Program-made: the position numbers and the translations under genes | The notes under the pieces: model-generated | Databases searched by the model: none | What the model saw: the letters and a program-made list of their open reading frames with translations, nothing else | Told to the model about the DNA's origin: nothing | DNA from: Mesorhizobium sp. WSM2240 | GTDB taxonomy: Bacteria > Pseudomonadota > Alphaproteobacteria > Rhizobiales > Rhizobiaceae | Assembly: GCF_040438645.1 (NCBI RefSeq) | Contig: NZ_CP159253.1 | Location: 2,604,001 to 2,668,000, forward strand | DNA: 64,000 bases | Reading direction: 5' to 3' | Shown here: positions 1-11,299 of the stretch, one piece after another | Layout of the letters: each line of letters starts with the position of its first letter | Position numbering within the stretch: position 1 is the first letter of the stretch

Positions 1-220
1 GCAGTGTCGGCAGCGTCCGCGCGCCGTTGCGATCCTCTCCGGCGACATTGTCGTCGAAGGCAGTGGTGCGGCCGTTCAGCCCCTCGGCGATGACCTGCAC
101 GCCCGCTCTGAGTTCCGCCTGCAGCACGCTCGGCCAGCGGTCTTCCAGCGGATGGCGGCCGGGACCGACCGCGTTGTAGCCCCATGTGAGCGAATCGCCG
201 TAGCAGAGGACGGTTTTCAT
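1..220 (-). CDS. SGNH/GDSL-type hydrolase, N-terminal fragment (runs off window)
   Basis: Reading leftward from an ATG at 220, the product begins MKTVLCYGDSLTWGYN, which carries the block I GDS(L) motif of SGNH esterases/lipases near residue 8-12, with no signal peptide. Asn49 in the following EGLNGRTT stretch fits the block II/III region of arylesterase-like members. About 73 residues are visible; the catalytic Asp-His block lies outside the window, so the substrate cannot be named. It is the last gene on this strand after the pdh operon, 73 bases downstream of pdhC, and a hairpin at 256-276 lies between them. The family call rests on the motif; cytoplasmic arylesterase is the likeliest role. 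Confidence 0.75.
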   Translation of the reverse strand, partial: MKTVLCYGDSLTWGYNAVGPGRHPLEDRWPSVLQAELRAGVQVIAEGLNGRTTAFDDNVAGEDRNGARTLPTL

Positions 221-255
221 GGATGCGCCTTTTCGACTTTCCCGTCGCGCCAACA

Positions 256-280
256 CCCTCCCCGCAAGGGGGAGGGTTTT
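256..280. terminator. GC-rich hairpin with T-run between pdhC and SGNH gene
   Basis: CCCTCCCC (256-263), GCAA loop, GGGGAGGG (269-276), then TTTT on the plus strand. It sits just after the pdhC stop. The T-run is on the plus strand, whereas pdhC is transcribed on the minus strand, so it may be a stabilising or dispersed palindrome and not the pdh terminator. Confidence 0.45.
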
Positions 281-293
281 GCGCCGAGCGTGC

Positions 294-1697
294 TCAAACC
301 AGCATTCCCATCGGGTTCTCGATGTGGCGCTTGAAGGCGCCGAGAAGTTCGGCCCCGAGCGCGCCGTCGACAGCGCGGTGGTCGGTCGACAGCGTCACAG
401 ACATCATCGTCGCGATCTTGATCTCGCCGTTCCTGACCACCGCCCGCTCCTCGCCCGCGCCGACCGCCAGGATCGTCGCGTGCGGCGGGTTGATGACGGC
501 GGCAAAATCCTTGATGCCGAACATGCCGAGATTGGAGACGGCCGTGGTGCCGCCCTGATATTCCTCCGGCTTCAGCTTTTTGTTGCGGGCCCTTGCCGCC
601 ATGTCCTTCATCTCGTTGGAGATGACCGACAGCGTCTTTTCGTCGGCCTTGCGCACGATCGGCGTGATCAGGCCGCCGGGGATCGAGACGGCGACGCCGA
701 CATCGGCATGTCTGTGCTGGACCATGGCGCTCTCCGTCCACGAGACGTTGGCGGTCGGCACGTCGCGCAGCGCCAGCGCCATCGCCTTGATGATCAGGTC
801 GTTGACCGACAGCTTGTAGGCCGGGACCTCGCCCTTGTCGGTCTTCTTGACCGGGGCTGCGGCGTTCAGCTGCGACCGCAGCGCCAGGAGCGCGTCGAGT
901 TCGCAGTCGAGCGTCAGATAAAAATGCGGGATGGTCGACTTCGCCTCGACCAGCCGGCGGGCGATGGTTTTGCGCATATTGTCGTGCGGGACGAGTTCGT
1001 AGGAGCCCTCGGCGAAGAGCTTCAGCACCTGCTCGTCGGACATGGCCTTTACTGCCGGAGCAGCAGCGGGCGCTGCGCCCGGAGCCGCCTTCTCCGCAGG
1101 CGCCCCCTTGGCCGCGCCGCCGGCGATCGCGGCTTCCACGTCGGCCTTCACCACACGGCCATGCGGACCGGAACCGGAGATGGCGGAAACGTCGATGCCC
1201 GCATCCCCCGCGATGCGCCGCGCGAGCGGCGACGCGAAGGTGCGGGAACCGTCGCCGGAAGGCGCTGTCTGCGCCGCCGGCTTGGATGCAGGCTCGGGCT
1301 GCGCAGCGCCATTACCGCCCTTCGCTTCGGGCTTCTTCGGGGCCTCCTCCTTAGGCGCAGCCTCTTCTTTTGGCGCTTCCCTGGTGGCTTCCGCCTTCGG
1401 CGTCTCTGCCTTGGGAGCATCACCGCCGCCCTTTGCCGCCACGCTCGCATCCTCGCCTTCCGCGGCCAGGATGGCGATCAGCGCATTCACCTTGACGCCT
1501 TCCGTTCCGGCCGGCACGACCAGCTTGGCGACAGTGCCCTCATCGACCGCCTCGACCTCCATCGTCGCCTTGTCGGTCTCGATCTCGGCTATCACGTCAC
1601 CCGGCGCGACCTTATCTCCCTCCTTGACCAGCCATTTGGCGAGATTGCCCTCTTCCATGGTGGGCGAGAGAGCCGGCATGGTGATGTTGATCGGCAT
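294..1697 (-). CDS. pdhC: Pyruvate dehydrogenase E2, dihydrolipoamide acetyltransferase
   Basis: This is the 467-aa E2 core of the pyruvate dehydrogenase complex; it transfers acetyl groups from lipoate to CoA. A lipoyl domain occupies residues 1-80 with the lipoylated Lys43 in [11 protein letters not shown]. An Ala/Pro/Lys-rich linker follows (about 85-150), then a peripheral-subunit-binding domain (about 153-192, FASPLARRIA). The acyltransferase domain ends with the catalytic DHRAVDG near residue 440. Length and order are normal for alphaproteobacteria. It lies 13 bases downstream of pdhB and is the third gene of a pdhA-pdhB-pdhC operon. No E3 gene is visible nearby. Confidence 0.97.
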   Translation of the reverse strand: MPINITMPALSPTMEEGNLAKWLVKEGDKVAPGDVIAEIETDKATMEVEAVDEGTVAKLVVPAGTEGVKVNALIAILAAEGEDASVAAKGGGDAPKAETPKAEATREAPKEEAAPKEEAPKKPEAKGGNGAAQPEPASKPAAQTAPSGDGSRTFASPLARRIAGDAGIDVSAISGSGPHGRVVKADVEAAIAGGAAKGAPAEKAAPGAAPAAAPAVKAMSDEQVLKLFAEGSYELVPHDNMRKTIARRLVEAKSTIPHFYLTLDCELDALLALRSQLNAAAPVKKTDKGEVPAYKLSVNDLIIKAMALALRDVPTANVSWTESAMVQHRHADVGVAVSIPGGLITPIVRKADEKTLSVISNEMKDMAARARNKKLKPEEYQGGTTAVSNLGMFGIKDFAAVINPPHATILAVGAGEERAVVRNGEIKIATMMSVTLSTDHRAVDGALGAELLGAFKRHIENPMGMLV

Positions 1698-1710
1698 GGC
1701 GCATCTCCCC

Positions 1711-3144
<1,434 letters not shown>

Positions 3145-3158
3145 TTTCGCGCCCTCCC

Positions 3159-4202
3159 TCAGAGTACGATATCGGTCCAGAGCTCGGAAACGTCCGGCTC
3201 GGGATCGGTCTGCGCGAATTCGGCGGCGTCGGCGACGATGTCGCGAACCTCCTTGTCGATCGCCTTCAATTCGTCCTCGCTCGCCCACTTCTTGTCGATG
3301 AGCCGCGCCTTGACCTGCTCGATCGGGTCCTGCTCGGCGCGCATCTTCTGCACCTCCTCCTTGGACCGGTATTTGGCGGGATCGGACATTGAGTGGCCGC
3401 GATACCGGTAGGTCTGCATTTCCAGGATGATCGGCCCGTTGCCGGCGCGGCACCATTCGGTCGCCATGTCGCCGGCGGATTTGACCGCGCGCACATCCAT
3501 GCCGTTCACCTGGATGCCGGGAATGCGGAACGACAGGCCGCGATGCGAAAAGTCGGTCTCGGCCGAAGAGCGCACGACCGACGTGCCCATCGCGTAGCGG
3601 TTGTTCTCGATGACATAGATCACCGGCAGCTTCCACAGCGAGGCCATGTTGAAGCTCTCATAGACCTGGCCTTGGTTGGCGGCGCCGTCGCCGAAATAGG
3701 TCACGGAGACGTTGTTGTTGTCACGATAGCGATTGGCGAAGGCCAGCCCGGTCCCGAGCGACACCTGCGCACCGACGATTCCGTGGCCGCCGTAAAAGTG
3801 CTTTTCCTTGGAAAACATGTGCATCGACCCGCCCTTGCCCTTGGACAGGCCGCCGCGGCGTCCGGTCAGCTCGGCCATGACGCCGCGCGGCGACAGGTCC
3901 ATCGCCAGCATGTGGCCGTGGTCGCGATAGGCGGTGATCATCTGGTCGCCGTCGATCATCGCCATCTTCAGGCCGGTGACGACGGCTTCCTGACCGATAT
4001 AGAGGTGACAGAAGCCGCCGATGAAGCCCATGCCGTAAAGCTGGCCCGCCTTCTCCTCGAAGCGCCTGATCAGGAGCATGCCGCGATAGGCGGAGAGTTC
4101 CTGTTCCTTGCTGAATTCGGCGGGTTTGGGCGCGACTGGCGCGGATGAGGATTTCGCGTCCGCTTTCGATTTAGCAGACGCTTTTCTGGCGGCTACGGCC
4201 AT
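3159..4202 (-). CDS. pdhA: Pyruvate dehydrogenase E1 alpha subunit
   Basis: This 347-aa protein is the thiamine-diphosphate-binding half of the E1 component, which decarboxylates pyruvate. The TPP/Mg motif is visible as [15 protein letters not shown], ending with the ENN signature ([13 protein letters not shown]). The C-terminal [15 protein letters not shown] loop is the conserved E1 alpha loop that is phosphorylated in mitochondrial homologues. The first 25 residues are a low-complexity Ala/Lys tail. It is the first gene of the pdhABC operon; the operon promoter should lie in the 173-base gap to the upstream ftsB-like gene. Confidence 0.97.
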   Translation of the reverse strand: MAVAARKASAKSKADAKSSSAPVAPKPAEFSKEQELSAYRGMLLIRRFEEKAGQLYGMGFIGGFCHLYIGQEAVVTGLKMAMIDGDQMITAYRDHGHMLAMDLSPRGVMAELTGRRGGLSKGKGGSMHMFSKEKHFYGGHGIVGAQVSLGTGLAFANRYRDNNNVSVTYFGDGAANQGQVYESFNMASLWKLPVIYVIENNRYAMGTSVVRSSAETDFSHRGLSFRIPGIQVNGMDVRAVKSAGDMATEWCRAGNGPIILEMQTYRYRGHSMSDPAKYRSKEEVQKMRAEQDPIEQVKARLIDKKWASEDELKAIDKEVRDIVADAAEFAQTDPEPDVSELWTDIVL

Positions 4203-4375
4203 GCATCACTCCCTGTTTATGTCTCTTGGCGGACATCAAGGGAGACGCTCACCTCCCTGTGCAGGACAAAAAGCTAGCATGCGACAATCAATTCGGCCAT
4301 GCGGAAAAATGCATGGCTGTCATGCGCCTAAGGGCTTCATTTTGTTGAAGATATCAGAGGTTAACCAGTGGCAAG

Positions 4376-4702
4376 TTAATTATACCGGCGCGATGGCCGC
4401 ATGATTGTGATCTCGTCCTCATGCGACAGGTTGAGCGCCTTGCGGGCCTGTTCGTCCAGCATGTCCTTTTCCAAGGTGCCGTCATGTAGCAGCTGGACCC
4501 GCCTTTCCAGTTCGATGCGCCGCGCCCGGATTTCGCCGAGATTGCCCTCCAGCTCCGCCACACGGGCCTCGAGCTGGTATTTGGAATAGATGCCGTACTC
4601 GCCATGATAGGCGTGGAAGCCGAAATAGGACAGAAAAACCGCCGAAATCGCAGGCACGATGAGGCGGCCGGTGTTCCTCTGTCTGTGCTGGCGTGTCCAC
4701 AT
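4376..4702 (-). CDS. FtsB/DivIC-like septum formation initiator
   Basis: A 108-aa protein from the ATG at 4702, with one N-terminal membrane segment (about residues 12-32, LIVPAISAVFLSYFGFHAYH). A coiled coil follows (about 40-80, EARVAELEGNLGEIRARRIE) and a polar tail. That is the architecture of FtsB/DivIC divisome proteins, and the position between eno and pdhA is the usual one in Hyphomicrobiales. An upstream in-frame ATG at 4738 would add 12 residues, but the shorter form puts the membrane segment in the standard place. Its role in septal peptidoglycan assembly is inferred from the family. Confidence 0.85.
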   Translation of the reverse strand: MWTRQHRQRNTGRLIVPAISAVFLSYFGFHAYHGEYGIYSKYQLEARVAELEGNLGEIRARRIELERRVQLLHDGTLEKDMLDEQARKALNLSHEDEITIMRPSRRYN

Positions 4703-4783
4703 GGCAAAATCCCTTCCGCTCCTTTCTGCCGCCATCATGCTTAATGCGTGGTTACAGGCGGACAGATTTTTGCGGCCGGAACG

Positions 4784-4803
4784 AAAACGGGCGCCCCCGC
4801 CCG
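4784..4803 (-). terminator. Rho-independent terminator after eno
   Basis: On the minus strand CGGGCG, loop GGGG, CGCCCG is followed directly by TTTT. It lies 24 bases past the eno stop codon, in the correct orientation, which separates eno from the ftsB-like gene. Confidence 0.7.
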
Positions 4804-4826
4804 CAGAACGCAGCTTGGGGAAAGCC

Positions 4827-6143
<1,317 letters not shown>

Positions 6144-6301
6144 TTAGCGAAAGACGCCGAAAAGGCAATGCGAATGAATTGCAGCCCGGCGGCAACGCAC
6201 CGATAGATTGCGTTACGAATTTTCATCAACGAATGCGCGCAGCCACGCTGCAAATCGGTTAAGGCTGTCCTTGCGCGGGGCGAAACAGAGGAGGTTTCGC
6301 C

Positions 6302-6421
6302 ATGTCGGAGTTCGGTGGACTGCTCAGTGTGCTCGTTGTTCTGGCGGCGTTGTTTGCGTCATGCCAGGAACAGGCGCCCCAGGAGAAAACCACATTGCCC
6401 ATGCTACAGATCGCCGACTAG
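6302..6421 (+). CDS. Small lipoprotein-like peptide, 39 aa
   Basis: The ATG at 6302 follows a strong GAGGAGG ribosome site (AACAGAGGAGGTTTCGCC). The peptide starts MSEFGGLLSVLVVLAALFAS and then has Cys21 in a lipobox-like FASC. The remaining tail is QEQAPQEKTTLPMLQIAD. This is the pattern of a tiny lipidated periplasmic peptide, although Phe at -3 is not the classic lipobox residue. It is divergent from eno and has no relative I can name. The strong ribosome site and coherent signal segment support it as a real gene. Confidence 0.55.
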   Translation: MSEFGGLLSVLVVLAALFASCQEQAPQEKTTLPMLQIAD

Positions 6422-6503
6422 TGCGGCGATCAGCCTACCTTCAGATTAGGGTTTTGAGGTTCTGGTCCGTCGGAATCGGTATTGCGCCGCTCCGCCTTCC
6501 CTC

Positions 6504-6532
6504 TTGACTCATACATATCTCGGCGGTTATGG
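6504..6532 (+). promoter_or_regulatory. Candidate sigma-70 promoter for the ArsR-family operon
   Basis: TTGACT (6504-6509), a 17-base spacer, then TTATGG (6527-6532), about 33 bases before the ArsR-family start codon. The -35 and spacing are good; the -10 box is weak. Confidence 0.4.
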
Positions 6533-6564
6533 GTTGATCCATAGCCAGCGAGTTATCGATCCCA

Positions 6565-6888
6565 ATGCCGAACGCTCACGATATGCTCTTCAGAACCCTC
6601 GCCGATCCGACTCGGCGGGCTATCTTCGAGGGATTGTGCCGCGAAGGAGAGCAGACCGTCAGGGCTCTGACGGCTCGGGCCGGGGTCTCGCAACCGGCCG
6701 TCTCGAAGCATCTCGGGATCCTGAAGCAGGCTGGGCTGGTTCGCGACCGCCACGAGGGTCGCCAAACGCACTACAGCGCGCAACTCCGGGCCCTGGCCCC
6801 GCTGATCGACTGGGCAAGTGAGATGGCCGGCTTTTGGGAAACCCGGTTCAACGACCTCGAAGACCTACTCAAAAGGATGGACCAATGA
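6565..6888 (+). CDS. ArsR/SmtB-family transcriptional regulator
   Basis: A 107-aa winged-helix protein. The N-terminal LFRTLADPTRRAIFEGLCR and the recognition helix AGVSQPAVSKHLGILKQAGL are typical of ArsR-family repressors. No metal-binding Cys pair (such as ELCVCDL) is present, so it belongs to the non-metal group usually paired with an SRPBCC-domain gene. Its stop overlaps the next start (ATGA at 6885-6888), so the two are probably translated together. It probably autoregulates the operon; its ligand is unknown. Confidence 0.9.
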   Translation: MPNAHDMLFRTLADPTRRAIFEGLCREGEQTVRALTARAGVSQPAVSKHLGILKQAGLVRDRHEGRQTHYSAQLRALAPLIDWASEMAGFWETRFNDLEDLLKRMDQ

Positions 6889-7316
6889 CCAACACCGCGA
6901 CCGAAACGCGCTCCGTCGTTGTCGAGCGGGAAATCCCTCATCCGCCGGAGAAGATCTGGCGCGCGCTTACCCAACCACACCTGATCGAGGAGTGGCTCAT
7001 GAAGAACGATTTCAGGCCTGCCGTTGGCCACCGTTTCAATCTCCGCGGAGACTGGGGCGGCGTGCTGGACTGCGAGGTTCTCGCCGTCGAGCCGAACAGG
7101 ACGCTGTCTTACACCTGGGATTTTGCGCACGAGGATGCGGCCTATAATCTGAAAAGTGTGGTGACCTTCACCCTCACCCCAACGAGCACGGGGACCCGTC
7201 TGCGCATGGAACAAGCGGGCTTCCGGCCGGATCAGAAGCAGGCCTATGGGGGCGCCAAGGTGGGATGGCAGCAGTTCTTCGCGAAGCTGGAGCAGGTTTT
7301 GGCGCGGACGGACTGA
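6885..7316 (+). CDS. SRPBCC (AHSA1-like) domain protein
   Basis: 143 aa from the ATG at 6885, which overlaps the ArsR-family stop codon. The N-terminal SVVVEREIPHPPEKIWRALT and the internal LIEEWLMKNDFRPAVGHRF are typical of AHSA1/START-like proteins that form a hydrophobic ligand-binding cavity. A frame extending upstream to 6834 is merely open. Pairing with an ArsR-type regulator is very common in alphaproteobacteria; no biochemical role is established for most pairs. It is probably a small-molecule-binding or stress-related cytoplasmic protein. Confidence 0.88.
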   Translation: MTNTATETRSVVVEREIPHPPEKIWRALTQPHLIEEWLMKNDFRPAVGHRFNLRGDWGGVLDCEVLAVEPNRTLSYTWDFAHEDAAYNLKSVVTFTLTPTSTGTRLRMEQAGFRPDQKQAYGGAKVGWQQFFAKLEQVLARTD

Positions 7317-7360
7317 AGTCTGCCGCGTTGCGCTTCGGCTTTTCTGCAGAGGAGATCATA

Positions 7361-7591
7361 ATGAACTGGAACATGTGGGTTCGGCAGATTCACCGCTGGC
7401 TGTCGATCATTTTCACGGCGGTCGTCGCCGCCATCTTCGGCGCCCTGGGACTGGGTGAGGAGCCCGCGGAGTGGGTGTACTTCCTGCCGCTGCTCCCTCT
7501 CGCCTTGCTCCTGCTCACTGGCCTGTACATGTTCGTGCTGCCGTATGCCGCCAGGTGGCGCAGCGAGCGACATATCGGCGAAGAGGCGTGA
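7361..7591 (+). CDS. Small two-TM membrane protein
   Basis: 76 aa from the ATG at 7361, preceded by a GAGGAG-like ribosome site (GCAGAGGAGATCATA). It has two hydrophobic segments, residues about 15-33 (SIIFTAVVAAIFGALGLG) and about 42-62 (FLPLLPLALLLLTGLYMFV), joined by an acidic loop. The C-terminal tail is basic (AARWRSERH). It lies between the SRPBCC and DUF1801 genes and ends 4 bases before the next start, so all four genes look co-transcribed. Small proteins of this kind often accompany ArsR/AHSA1 pairs; the function is unknown. Confidence 0.7.
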   Translation: MNWNMWVRQIHRWLSIIFTAVVAAIFGALGLGEEPAEWVYFLPLLPLALLLLTGLYMFVLPYAARWRSERHIGEEA

Positions 7592-7595
7592 ACAC

Positions 7596-8060
7596 ATGGC
7601 CAAGATGTCCGAGAAATCGGCGAAAGCGGCAAAGAACCCCGCAGCGAAGCCGGCCGGGACAAAGCCCGTTCTCCTCTCGGGCGGCAATCCTCAAATCGCG
7701 AAGGGTTACGGCGACGCCCCCGTGCAGGCCTATATCGCGGCCATGCCGGAATGGAAGAGCGACGTCGGCCGCCGTTTGGACGAGATCATCGTGCGCACCG
7801 TTCCCGGCGTGCGCAAGGCGGTCAAATGGAACTCGCCTTTTTATGGCATCGAGGACGATCTCTGGTTCCTCAGCTTCCATTGCTTCACGAACTACGTGAA
7901 GGTGACCTTCTTCCGCGGCGCGTCGCTCACTCCTGTCCCGCCCGGCACGTCCAAGTACGAGGAGGTGCGCTATCTCGACATCTACCAGGACCAACTCGAC
8001 GAAGCGCAGTTCGCCGATTGGGTGAAGCAAGCCAGCCAACTGCCCGGCGAAAAGCTGTAA
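7596..8060 (+). CDS. DUF1801 domain protein
   Basis: 154 aa from the ATG at 7596. After a Lys/Ala-rich N-terminal tail (about 30 residues), the DUF1801 core is recognisable from YIAAMPEWKSDVGRRLDEII and VKWNSPFYGIEDDLWFLSF. DUF1801 proteins are small cytoplasmic proteins of unknown function, frequently encoded beside AHSA1-type genes, as here. It is the last gene of a four-gene run beginning with the ArsR regulator. An upstream open frame reaching 7455 runs through the preceding membrane-protein gene and was not used. Confidence 0.85.
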   Translation: MAKMSEKSAKAAKNPAAKPAGTKPVLLSGGNPQIAKGYGDAPVQAYIAAMPEWKSDVGRRLDEIIVRTVPGVRKAVKWNSPFYGIEDDLWFLSFHCFTNYVKVTFFRGASLTPVPPGTSKYEEVRYLDIYQDQLDEAQFADWVKQASQLPGEKL

Positions 8061-8064
8061 GCTC

Positions 8065-8565
8065 TCAGTCCGGAGCGTGCCCCTTGAGCGGAAAAATCTG
8101 CCGCCACGGCCTTGCCTCGTCGACAACGCGCGCGATTGACGGGCGAGCGAGCAAACGCGCCCGATAGTCCCGAAGCGCCTGGTGAGATTCGGGGATCGGG
8201 TACCCCAATGAGCGTAGAAGGGCGCCGCCGCCGCCGCGCAATCGGCGATGCTGAAGGCGTCATTCGCCGCCCATTCGCGCCCAGTCATCCAACGGTTCAG
8301 CCACGGCATAGCTCTTGTCCAGCGTCGCCTTCGCCTCGGCGTCCGCATACGGGTCCCGTTTGTCCTCGTCGCGTAAAGCGCTGAGGACCATCCTTGTCAG
8401 CGGCGCCTGGACATAATCGTCAAAAATTCCGTCCATCTGGCGCGCCTCGATGGCGGCTCGCCGATCGGCAGGAACGATCGGCGGCGCATCGCCGTGATGA
8501 AGGTCGAGATATTCGATGATCGCCGCCGATGCTTCAGGACAGTGAGGGATTGATCGTGGCCGAAG
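8065..8565 (-). pseudogene. Glutathione S-transferase, N-truncated and frameshifted
   Basis: Three reading frames on the minus strand join into one GST C-terminal region. EYLDLHHGDAPPIVPADRRA through LDKSYA lies in the frame 8260-8580. WLNRWMTGREWAANDAFS through FYAHWG needs a one-base shift near 8300. YPIPESHQALRDYRARLLA to the end RQIFPLKGHAPD needs another shift near 8205, ending at a stop at 8065-8067. The thioredoxin-like N-terminal domain that binds glutathione is missing: homology stops near 8565, where the RTX fragment begins on the other strand. A broken gene truncated by a rearrangement is the simplest reading. Confidence 0.8.
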
Positions 8566-8603
8566 GTGGATCGGAATCAACTGGGCAGCAAAACCATTCG
8601 CGC

Positions 8604-9182
8604 ATGCCGAAGGGAAATGCAGTCGACTGTTCGAAAATCCGGACCGACAACGGGAGGTCCATTCAGTTTCCTATCTCGCTCCTTAAGCTGTTCGGCAGCC
8701 CGGACAACGATTTCCTCGACGGCGGGGCGGGAAACGATCAGATGTACGGCGGCGCCGGCGACGACACCTATGTCGTAGGCGCGGCCGGCGACCAGACGAT
8801 CGAGCTTGCCGGAGAAGGTACCGACACGGTTCGCTCCTTCATCAACTGGACGCTGGCGGCCAATGTCAAGCGGCTGGAACTTCAAGGTTCATCAAAGCTC
8901 AACGGCATCGGCAATGCGCTGAACAACACGCTGGTCGGCTATTCCGGCAACAACGAACTCAGCGGCGGCGACGGCAACGATCGCCTGATCGGCGGCGCCG
9001 GCAACCAAGCGTTCTCGTTCATCGGTACGGCGGGCTTTTCGGGGGTCGCTGGCCAACTCCGCTATTCGAATTTCAGCGGGAACGTGATCATCTACGCTGA
9101 TGTGAACGGCGACTCCGCGGCCGACATGCAGATTCTGGTCGCCGGCACCACCTTCATGGCGGGAACCGACTTCATTGTCTGA
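8604..9182 (+). pseudogene. RTX calcium-binding protein, C-terminal fragment (tail copy 1)
   Basis: An open frame of about 192 aa. The first 45 residues have no RTX character. Then come nonapeptide RTX repeats (LDGGAGNDQMYGGAGDDTY, LSGGDGNDRLIGGAGN), a beta-rich linker (NWTLAANVKRLELQGSS) and the tail AFSFIGTAGFSGVAGQLRYS ending GTTFMAGTDFIV. Such tails follow RTX repeats in type I-secreted rhizobial proteins. Real RTX exoproteins are much longer with an effector domain, and no type I exporter genes are near, so this is probably a 5'-truncated remnant. The same tail recurs at 13117-13299, 13381-13416 and 14196-14238. Confidence 0.7.
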
Positions 9183-9248
9183 GCCTGTGCCGGGAAGACC
9201 ATTTGGACAGAGCTCATCCTCGCCAAAGGCATCGACTCGGAACTGCCC

Positions 9249-10208
9249 TCAGTCGCGTTCGTCATCGCCGCGCTCGCCCTGCATCAGCAGCCTGACGAGT
9301 TCAGCCTGACGGCGCACTCCGGTCTTTTGGAAGATGTGGCTGAGATGCGCCCTGACCGTTGTGGCCGCGATGCCGAGCCGGGCAGCGGAAGCGTCGCGCC
9401 CGTCGCCCTTGAGTATCTCCAGCGCGACTTCGGCCTCCGCCGAAGTGAGCCCGAACCGGCAGCGCAAGTTCTCCTTTCGTGCGCGCTTGCCTCGTTCAGG
9501 ATCGGTGATCATGAGGATTGCCACCGGCCGCGCGGCGCCAAGCCAGGCCGTCCCGATCTGCGCAGCGTCCGCTCGAAACGGCGCGACGACAACGCGCACA
9601 GGTCTGCGCCCTTCCACACGCGGGATTTCCATACTTCCGCCGGGTTCGCCGTTGGCTGTCGTGATGTCCGCGCACCTCGCGATCAGCTGGCGCAGAACCT
9701 GGTTCGCGCGGTTACTGCAAGCGCCGATGCCTTCTCGATCGATGCCCACGCCGTCATTGCCGGCGAGGATCGCTTCTGCGGTCTGGTTGGCGAACAGAAT
9801 TCTCGCCGCCGCATCGACCAGGATCACGCCGGCGTCCAACCGATCGAGAGCCGCGCTGGCGCCTGTCGTGCGTAAATCGGCAGCAGCCAACCGGCGGGCC
9901 ACATGCAGTGCGGTCACGAGATGCGGGACCAGCACCTGCATCGCAGCGACATCCTGCGCCTCGAAGTTCTCGTGCCCCAGGCAACGGCCGGTGGTCAAAT
10001 AGACGTTGCATGCATGTGAGCGAAGCGGTGCGACCGCCAGGCCGTAAAAGCTCCCGATCGGTCGAACAGCCTCATTGTAGAAAACCGAGCGTATAAACTC
10101 GCGGTCCGGGACCATCGCCGAAGTCGTGGTTACGATGCCCGCAGGGAGAGAAAATATCCAAGCCGGGCTGGCCGGTCGGCGATGGTCGAAGCAGATTGAA
10201 AAAGCCAA
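9249..10208 (-). pseudogene. LuxR-type regulator, apparently 5'-truncated
   Basis: 319 residues are open. The C-terminal LuxR helix-turn-helix is clear (LTSAEAEVALEILKGDGRDA then TVRAHLSHIFQKTGV, about residues 250-315). A PAS-like stretch precedes it (LDRLDAGVILVDAAARILFA). The N-terminal part matches only the second half of the sensor region usual in this family (PDREFIRSVFYNEAVRP), and the frame opens at a TTG with no ribosome site. Full-length relatives are typically some 50-60 residues longer, so I treat it as truncated. It could still be expressed. It lies among other broken genes. Confidence 0.55.
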
Positions 10209-10243
10209 GGTCTGTAGAACAGACGCAGAGCAAATGGAGCTAG

Positions 10244-10728
10244 ATGATGGTAACGCGAATTTCGACTACGGTCCGGGCATTCGCGCGGACCTGGTATCAC
10301 GAAGACCTCTACGTCGGCAAAAACGTGACCGTCGGCTCGACCGATACCGTCGCGATCCTTGCGCCCGGTTCGTTTCACACCGCCATCGTCGATGGCGCAA
10401 TCGTTGGTGATTTGAGCGGTCTTTTCCTCGGTAGTTCCGCAGAACGAGCAGTAATCAAAAGCTGTATGTGAGCGCCGGTGCATCCATTATCGGCTTCGTG
10501 TTTCAGGGGCTGTCGTGTTCGGCACAGCTCCATCGTCGAGAACGCGGGCAGGATATACGGCGCAGATTACGGTCTGGAGATGTTGGGGCGTAAACAGCGA
10601 CACGCAGTCGACCGTCACCAATTCCGGCACAATCGAAGGCGGGATATATGGCTTAACCCGTTTCGCATCAGCCGCCACCGAGACTCTCGAGGTCGTCAAC
10701 ATCGGCGTGATCAAGCAGGCGCATTTCA
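10244..10728 (+). pseudogene. Decayed surface beta-repeat protein
   Basis: Fragments in at least three frames resemble one repetitive exported protein. TVGSTDTVAILAPGSFHTAI is in the frame from 10244. SIVENAGRIYGADYGLEML is in the frame around 10530-10585. TVTNSGTIEGGIYGLTRFAS is in the frame around 10605-10728. The repeated 'NSGTI..G..YG' motif is typical of autotransporter-like or pectate-lyase-like beta-helix repeats. Single-base shifts separate the pieces and there is no signal peptide. It is non-functional as it stands. Confidence 0.6.
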
Positions 10729-10735
10729 TCGTACA

Positions 10736-10983
10736 TCATCGTCAGTTCGAGCCGCTCGTCCTCGCTGAGCCCGTCGTGATCGAGCGAGGCGACGAAGAGG
10801 TAGGGCCGTGTTTTTCGAGCGCCGCCGCGAGAGCCTCTGCTTCTTCCCGCGTCGTCTCAGGCGTCGGAGCCAGACCGAAGAGCTTGCCGAGCCGTCCGGA
10901 ACATGCCGCCTTCGAAGCGAACGCGGAGCCAGCCGTCCGGAGCCAGCGGGCAATACGGCGAGCGCTGCGGGAACGAGTTTCAT
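10736..10983 (-). pseudogene. Degenerate open region, unrecognised
   Basis: From an ATG at 10983, one frame gives MKLVPAALAVLPAGSG. The pieces LGKLFGLAPTPETTREEAEA and RPYLFVASLDHDGLSEDERL appear in the other two frames of the same strand. Together they look like a short acidic protein broken by two frameshifts. I do not recognise the family. The call rests only on protein-like composition switching frames. Confidence 0.3.
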
Positions 10984-11121
10984 TGGACCGTCTCCTTGGC
11001 GAAACGCCGCTTCACGCGGCGACCTCGAACCATTAGATGGCGATTTCCAGAAAGGTTCCCGTAAATCGCTATCGGGAGCGGCCCGCGTCGCGCGAGCCGA
11101 ATTGCCACGCAAAACCAAAAG

Positions 11122-11150
11122 TTGACATCGACGATTAAGAATATTATAGA
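11122..11150 (+). promoter_or_regulatory. Strong sigma-70 promoter of cspA with long leader
   Basis: TTGACA (11122-11127), exactly 17 bases, TATAGA (11145-11150): a near-consensus sigma-70 promoter. Transcription from about 11157 would give a leader of about 143 nt before the cspA ATG at 11300. Long structured leaders are typical of cold-shock mRNAs. The leader is AT-rich compared with its surroundings. Confidence 0.8.
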
Positions 11151-11299
11151 CCCTCAACCGATATTTGCTTGTCTGACTTTTGTTTATCTGCGCATCTGAT
11201 GCGCCCTTGACGAACCTCTCCCTTCATCAAAAATCGAGACAAACATCTGTTGTGCATTCGCGCGGCGGTAAACTAATATTTCTATGGAAAGGGTTCATC

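Noticed and set aside
8604..9182. RTX fragment as an active type I-secreted toxin
   Set aside because: Only a few nonapeptide repeats, no effector domain and no ABC/HlyD exporter genes nearby; a remnant is more likely.
10126..10410. 94-aa plus-strand open frame near the LuxR-type gene
   Set aside because: It overlaps the start of the LuxR-type fragment and a decayed repeat gene; no recognisable motif.
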